Source of the DNA: Trichopria drosophilae
Lineage: Eukaryota > Arthropoda > Insecta > Hymenoptera > Diapriidae
Length of the DNA: 64,000 nt
Direction: 5' to 3'
Assembly (NCBI GenBank): GCA_030407085.1
Contig: CM059586.1
Span: 30,553,501-30,617,500, forward strand
Shown here: in pieces, positions 60,554-64,000 of the stretch
Layout: each line of letters begins with the position of its first letter
How positions within the stretch are numbered: the first letter of the stretch is position 1
The notes under the pieces: model-generated
What the model saw: only the letters and a program-made list of their open reading frames with translations
Told to the model about the DNA's origin: nothing
Database searches by the model: none
Position numbers and translations under genes: made by a program

Positions 60554-61421
60554 AAGACACAAAAATGTCTTATTTACTATCACATATATGAAGACGTTTA
60601 TTCTAAACAGACATTTTTAACACTTCGGGAGTAGAACTCATTTACAACATATACTTTATAGAAAAATCAATTTTTGTTTAGTATAGACTCACTGTAAAAA
60701 GTAAGTAACTGATAATACTAACTTAGCGCTTTGTTACTTCTATGTATCTACAACACTGCTCCATGATGGGATTTGCTATACGTTCGCATAAATGAGAAAT
60801 ATATTTTTGACACATGTTGAATGAAAGTTGGAGCTTTGAAGAGATAGAAGTTACAACAAAAATTAGAAAAGTTGAGCTGCATTATGCATTAATGGTATTT
60901 TCAGCATCTTTCGTGAAAGAGCAACGTAACTTTAAAAGGATGGATTTTCCCGTTAGTTTTATTAAAACGTATGCTTCAAAAATTTGATTGAAGAAACTCA
61001 CAAATCTATTTTACGGTGTACATTCAAAAAATATCATAAAAATAAATAACTTTTGTCGAAAGTCGAGAGATGTTTGTACATTTTCAGGTTTTCTTTGTAT
61101 TCCTCTCAGGAGAGATGAAGCTTTGTATCTCAGGTTAACGTTGTATTTAACATATAATAAAATATATATAATATATAAAAAATAGTTTAAACTTTACTTA
61201 TTAATACTTTAAACTAAATATAAATTAATAAAAATTTAAAGTGTCTATTAAACCGATGCAATAAATTTTCTGAAACAACACATTTTTTTCCAAAATGTCA
61301 ATAATAATTCAACAGATCACCACGCAGTACATATTTATCAAAATAAAAAACAAAAATTTAGAAGTAAATGTTTAAAGTCACATTTTAAAATTTCGATTAT
61401 TTAAAACCCTGAAATCTATCA
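60554..61421. other. AT-rich spacer between elements
   Basis: A CACTGTAAAAAG terminus-like sequence at 60690 repeats that at 59378 in direct orientation, so part of this stretch may belong to a larger element. No gene is supported. Confidence 0.4.
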
Positions 61422-61423
61422 TA

Positions 61424-62082
61424 CACTGAACAGAATTTACTTGACAAATTCAACTACCATTGAGAAGTTGAGTCGAGCGTAGTTAAAAGAAATTCTTCTT
61501 TTTGTTAGTATATTTTTGTTGATGTTGCTAATTTTACTATTTTTACTTAAGTTAATATTATTTACCCAGTAAACTAAAAAGTATTCCAAATGATTGGAGA
61601 TGGAGAAAAGCGATACTATGCATAAAACTCAAAAAGGCGCACTAATATAATAAAAAAGCAACCATCAATAGCTGCACTAAAAATAATTCTACTAATAAAA
61701 ATATGCCCAGAAAAATTCTTCGTTAATTTGACTACTTTTAAACTCCGCAGAATAGTTCGATACGCTTCAAGAAAATGTTCTAAGTTGCAGTTACTACCCT
61801 AAAGAAGTTAAATCAACTAAAATGTGGTTCTGAAAAATTTAATTAAAAATATATCGCTCCAGCATGTTGAATAGTTTTTAGTGTACTGGGTAGTTAGACT
61901 CTAAAAAAATGTTTTTAAACGTGGTAGAATTAACTGCCAAAATGTCGTTTCAATAACTATATTTTTTGTTGATTTAAATTCTTTATCGTTGTAACCATAA
62001 CCTATAAAATTCCGTTGAGGACCTATTGAAACACTTTCATTAGTTAAAAAGTAGTCAAATCAACTAAGATTTTTTTTCAGTG
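61424..62082. mobile_element. 659 bp TA-flanked MITE
   Basis: It starts CACTGAACAGAATTT and ends with the inverse of CACTGAAAAAAAATC, flanked by TA at 61422-61423 and 62083-62084. Short TTGACTACTTTTAAAC-type phrases recur inside. No coding. It is probably Tc1/mariner-derived. Confidence 0.5.
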
Positions 62083-63013
62083 TAGCAAAATCTAAAATCT
62101 ACCTAGACTCGAATTCTGGAACAGAATTTCCCAAACCAATGCAGATTCCACTAACTTATCCGAAATCCCTTCTGCGGGATCGCCTTGGAGGAGTTTGTCA
62201 GTCAGGACACCAGCGTTCGCAAAAAGGGTAGCCGCTGACCCTTGATTACCAGGACAGCAGGACCCGGTGGCCTTGGGTCGTCGAAAGTTTTCACCTCGTC
62301 GAAGACCTCTCAGGTGCGTGCACCTTATTCTCGTCCCCTTCGCAATTGCGTGTCCTTTTCTCTCGTCGCCTCCTGCAATCCGGATCCGGACTGTCGCCCC
62401 TTATCCCAAAAACTTTCTTTCCAAGACAACCAACTGCGGGGAACGGCGAACGAGAACCGACCACCAAATCGATAATGAAAACGTACAAAAAAATCCTTCG
62501 TCTTTTGTTTTCGCCGCAACTGCCGGAACGCTCATATCGGAAATGCACCAGGCCAGTGCATTGTGTATATACTTGCATCTCGCATCCGTGCATTCATATT
62601 CGTGTGTGCATATGCGTATGTTTTTGTATATCGGTGCATGTGGATGCACATGCACGTATATCTATATATGGACGCGTGCATGCACTGGATGTGCAACGAA
62701 GCTCCGGCCACCTCCTGTTACCCTGTCACGAGAAACTCCCGGGAATCTCCCGAAAAGATTTCAAGCACGTTTCATCATAGAACTGGGGAAACTTGCTCGA
62801 AGGATTATACTTTCTCGAAAACTGTTCTAAATAACGTTGCGTTACAATTTGCCACCGTTACCGTGGCATTATTGTTATTAAATAAATTATTATTAGCCTC
62901 TGTGAACTCGCGTTACGTGCACGCTACCGATGCCTACGCGCTTCCATACATATGCACATAGATGTACGACATATACTTCCATATATATTTATATACACGC
63001 ACATTTATACATT

Positions 63014-63097
<84 letters not shown>

Positions 63098-64000
63098 CAT
63101 TGATGTATGTATGTATATATGCGATGAGAGTTGAGGACGGCAAGTGCGACACGTGCGAGCTCACTCGCAAAACTCGAACCCAATCAACTTCATGTTTTCT
63201 TGTAAGTTATTATTACCAACAAGATACGCATAATTTATGTTAATTTATCATTACAGTCCCAACGAATGTCGATGGGTCTCTAATTTGGGATAAGGCACAA
63301 ACGATGAACATTCTTTTGAATGAGAATGTTCCCTCTCGCCTCTTTAATTTTTTGCAATTAATTTATTCGGGTTATACGATACGTATCTTTTTCAGGAATA
63401 TTTTAGGAAGAAACCACTATATTTTGTAACCGTTTTTCTCGTGTTTATATATCTTCCGCAAATTTTCATCCAATATTTACAGTTTATATTTTACAATGAA
63501 AAGAAAAATTACTATATTTTTTGTATACTTTGCTATATAAGTAGTAAGAGTTCGTAAACAGTATTTCATTTTTCACTGAAAGGTAAGTGCTTCAGTTCGC
63601 TTTATACTTTTAAAAGTTGTTTTATTTTATTGTAGGGCCTAGTTAATTAATGAGTATCATCAAGATTTTTAACGATTCAAGTGAATTTCCCAAAGGATTG
63701 CCTCTTGTCGTTAAATTACATATAATAAGGGTCCAAATGTTTGTTTGGTTTGTACCAAAAGGGTAGGCTTACTGTGATTATCTTTTATCTACAAGAGATT
63801 TGGTTGGTGCAGTTACTGCTTGTTATTAATGTTGGTATTGTTTAACGTATATTCAAGGGGAGGCACCTGAGTTGAAATAACAAAAAATCAACAAATTTTG
63901 TTTTGGCATAATTTATTTCACAAAATAAGTGCTCTAGCCCAAAAGTTAAAAAAAATTGTAACCGAGTTAGACTCTTTTCTTCCGGACTAATCAATACGTA
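62083..64000. other. GC-richer island, microsatellite, then AT-rich end
   Basis: The island (62150-62960) has overlapping frames of up to 187 codons on both strands with no recognisable domain. About 62560-62700 is purine/pyrimidine-alternating (GTGTGCATATGCGTATG). After the microsatellite, 63200-64000 shows nothing recognisable. Confidence 0.4.
63025..63092. repeat. (CA)n-(TA)n microsatellite
   Basis: About 20 CA units (63025-63064) run directly into about 14 TA units (63065-63092), flanked by ATAC and TATG tetranucleotide runs. The frames over it are His/Thr/Tyr/Ile repeats without meaning. Confidence 0.97.

Noticed and set aside
62267..62830. 187-codon plus-strand frame
   Set aside because: Four other frames are open over the same GC-rich island, and the Cys/His/Tyr-rich part translates alternating GT/CA sequence.

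Overview
This 64 kb window is AT-rich eukaryotic DNA, almost certainly from an insect. It holds one gene that can be identified with confidence, plus a long, gene-poor, repeat-rich stretch around it. The gene, on the minus strand at 11982-15660, is the 3' part of defective proventriculus (dve), the insect SATB-related homeobox gene. Five coding exons with good GT/AG junctions and a continuous reading frame encode a split ULD/CMP dimerisation domain, then two long-loop homeodomains, both with lysine at position 50. The first coding exon is missing: the 5'-most exon seen (15518-15660) opens with a split codon. Very short introns (88, 89 and 248 bp), a dve orthologue and AT-rich DNA broken by GC-richer islands fit an insect, perhaps a hymenopteran. 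The order is inference only.

Layout: 1-11.4 kb is the 3' flank of dve, with small transposable-element relics, including a TA-flanked MITE (3015-3244) and a frameshifted Penelope-like retroelement remnant (3688-4400). 11.4-15.7 kb is dve. From 15.7 kb to the right end is sequence upstream of the visible dve exons, probably a large 5' intron or upstream regulatory DNA. It alternates very AT-rich filler with GC-richer islands (near 16.0-17.6, 18.5, 23.4-23.8, 24.7-25.1, 26.7-27.4, 30.4-31.6, 34.7-35.6, 48.9, 50.2-50.8, 57.0 and 62.2-62.9 kb). Several islands carry TAATCC, the site class expected for a K50 homeodomain such as Dve itself, including a palindromic pair at 35355-35367.

Three other segments look protein-like but are not recognised: a basic, type II membrane-anchor-like segment (31737-31934, +), an 88-residue ORF with one membrane segment (32340-32606, -), and a charged C-terminus-like segment in an unusual GC-rich patch (41854-42042, +).

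The most striking property of the window is its load of inverted-repeat elements. There is a 753 bp foldback with mariner-like ends and TA duplications, nested in a larger element (57760-59272). Another foldback carries opposed tRNA-like promoter boxes (59896-60553). Two hAT-like MITE copies have 8 bp target duplications (41012-41205 and 42277-42472). Two SINE-like copies with tRNA-like heads lie in opposite orientation (22824-23041 and 24132-24350). A 1.3 kb foldback has a core of 120 bp repeats (21330-22620), and two elements are built of about 16 bp phrases (30094-30229 and 42911-43322). No rRNA, CRISPR array, origin or intact tRNA gene was found.
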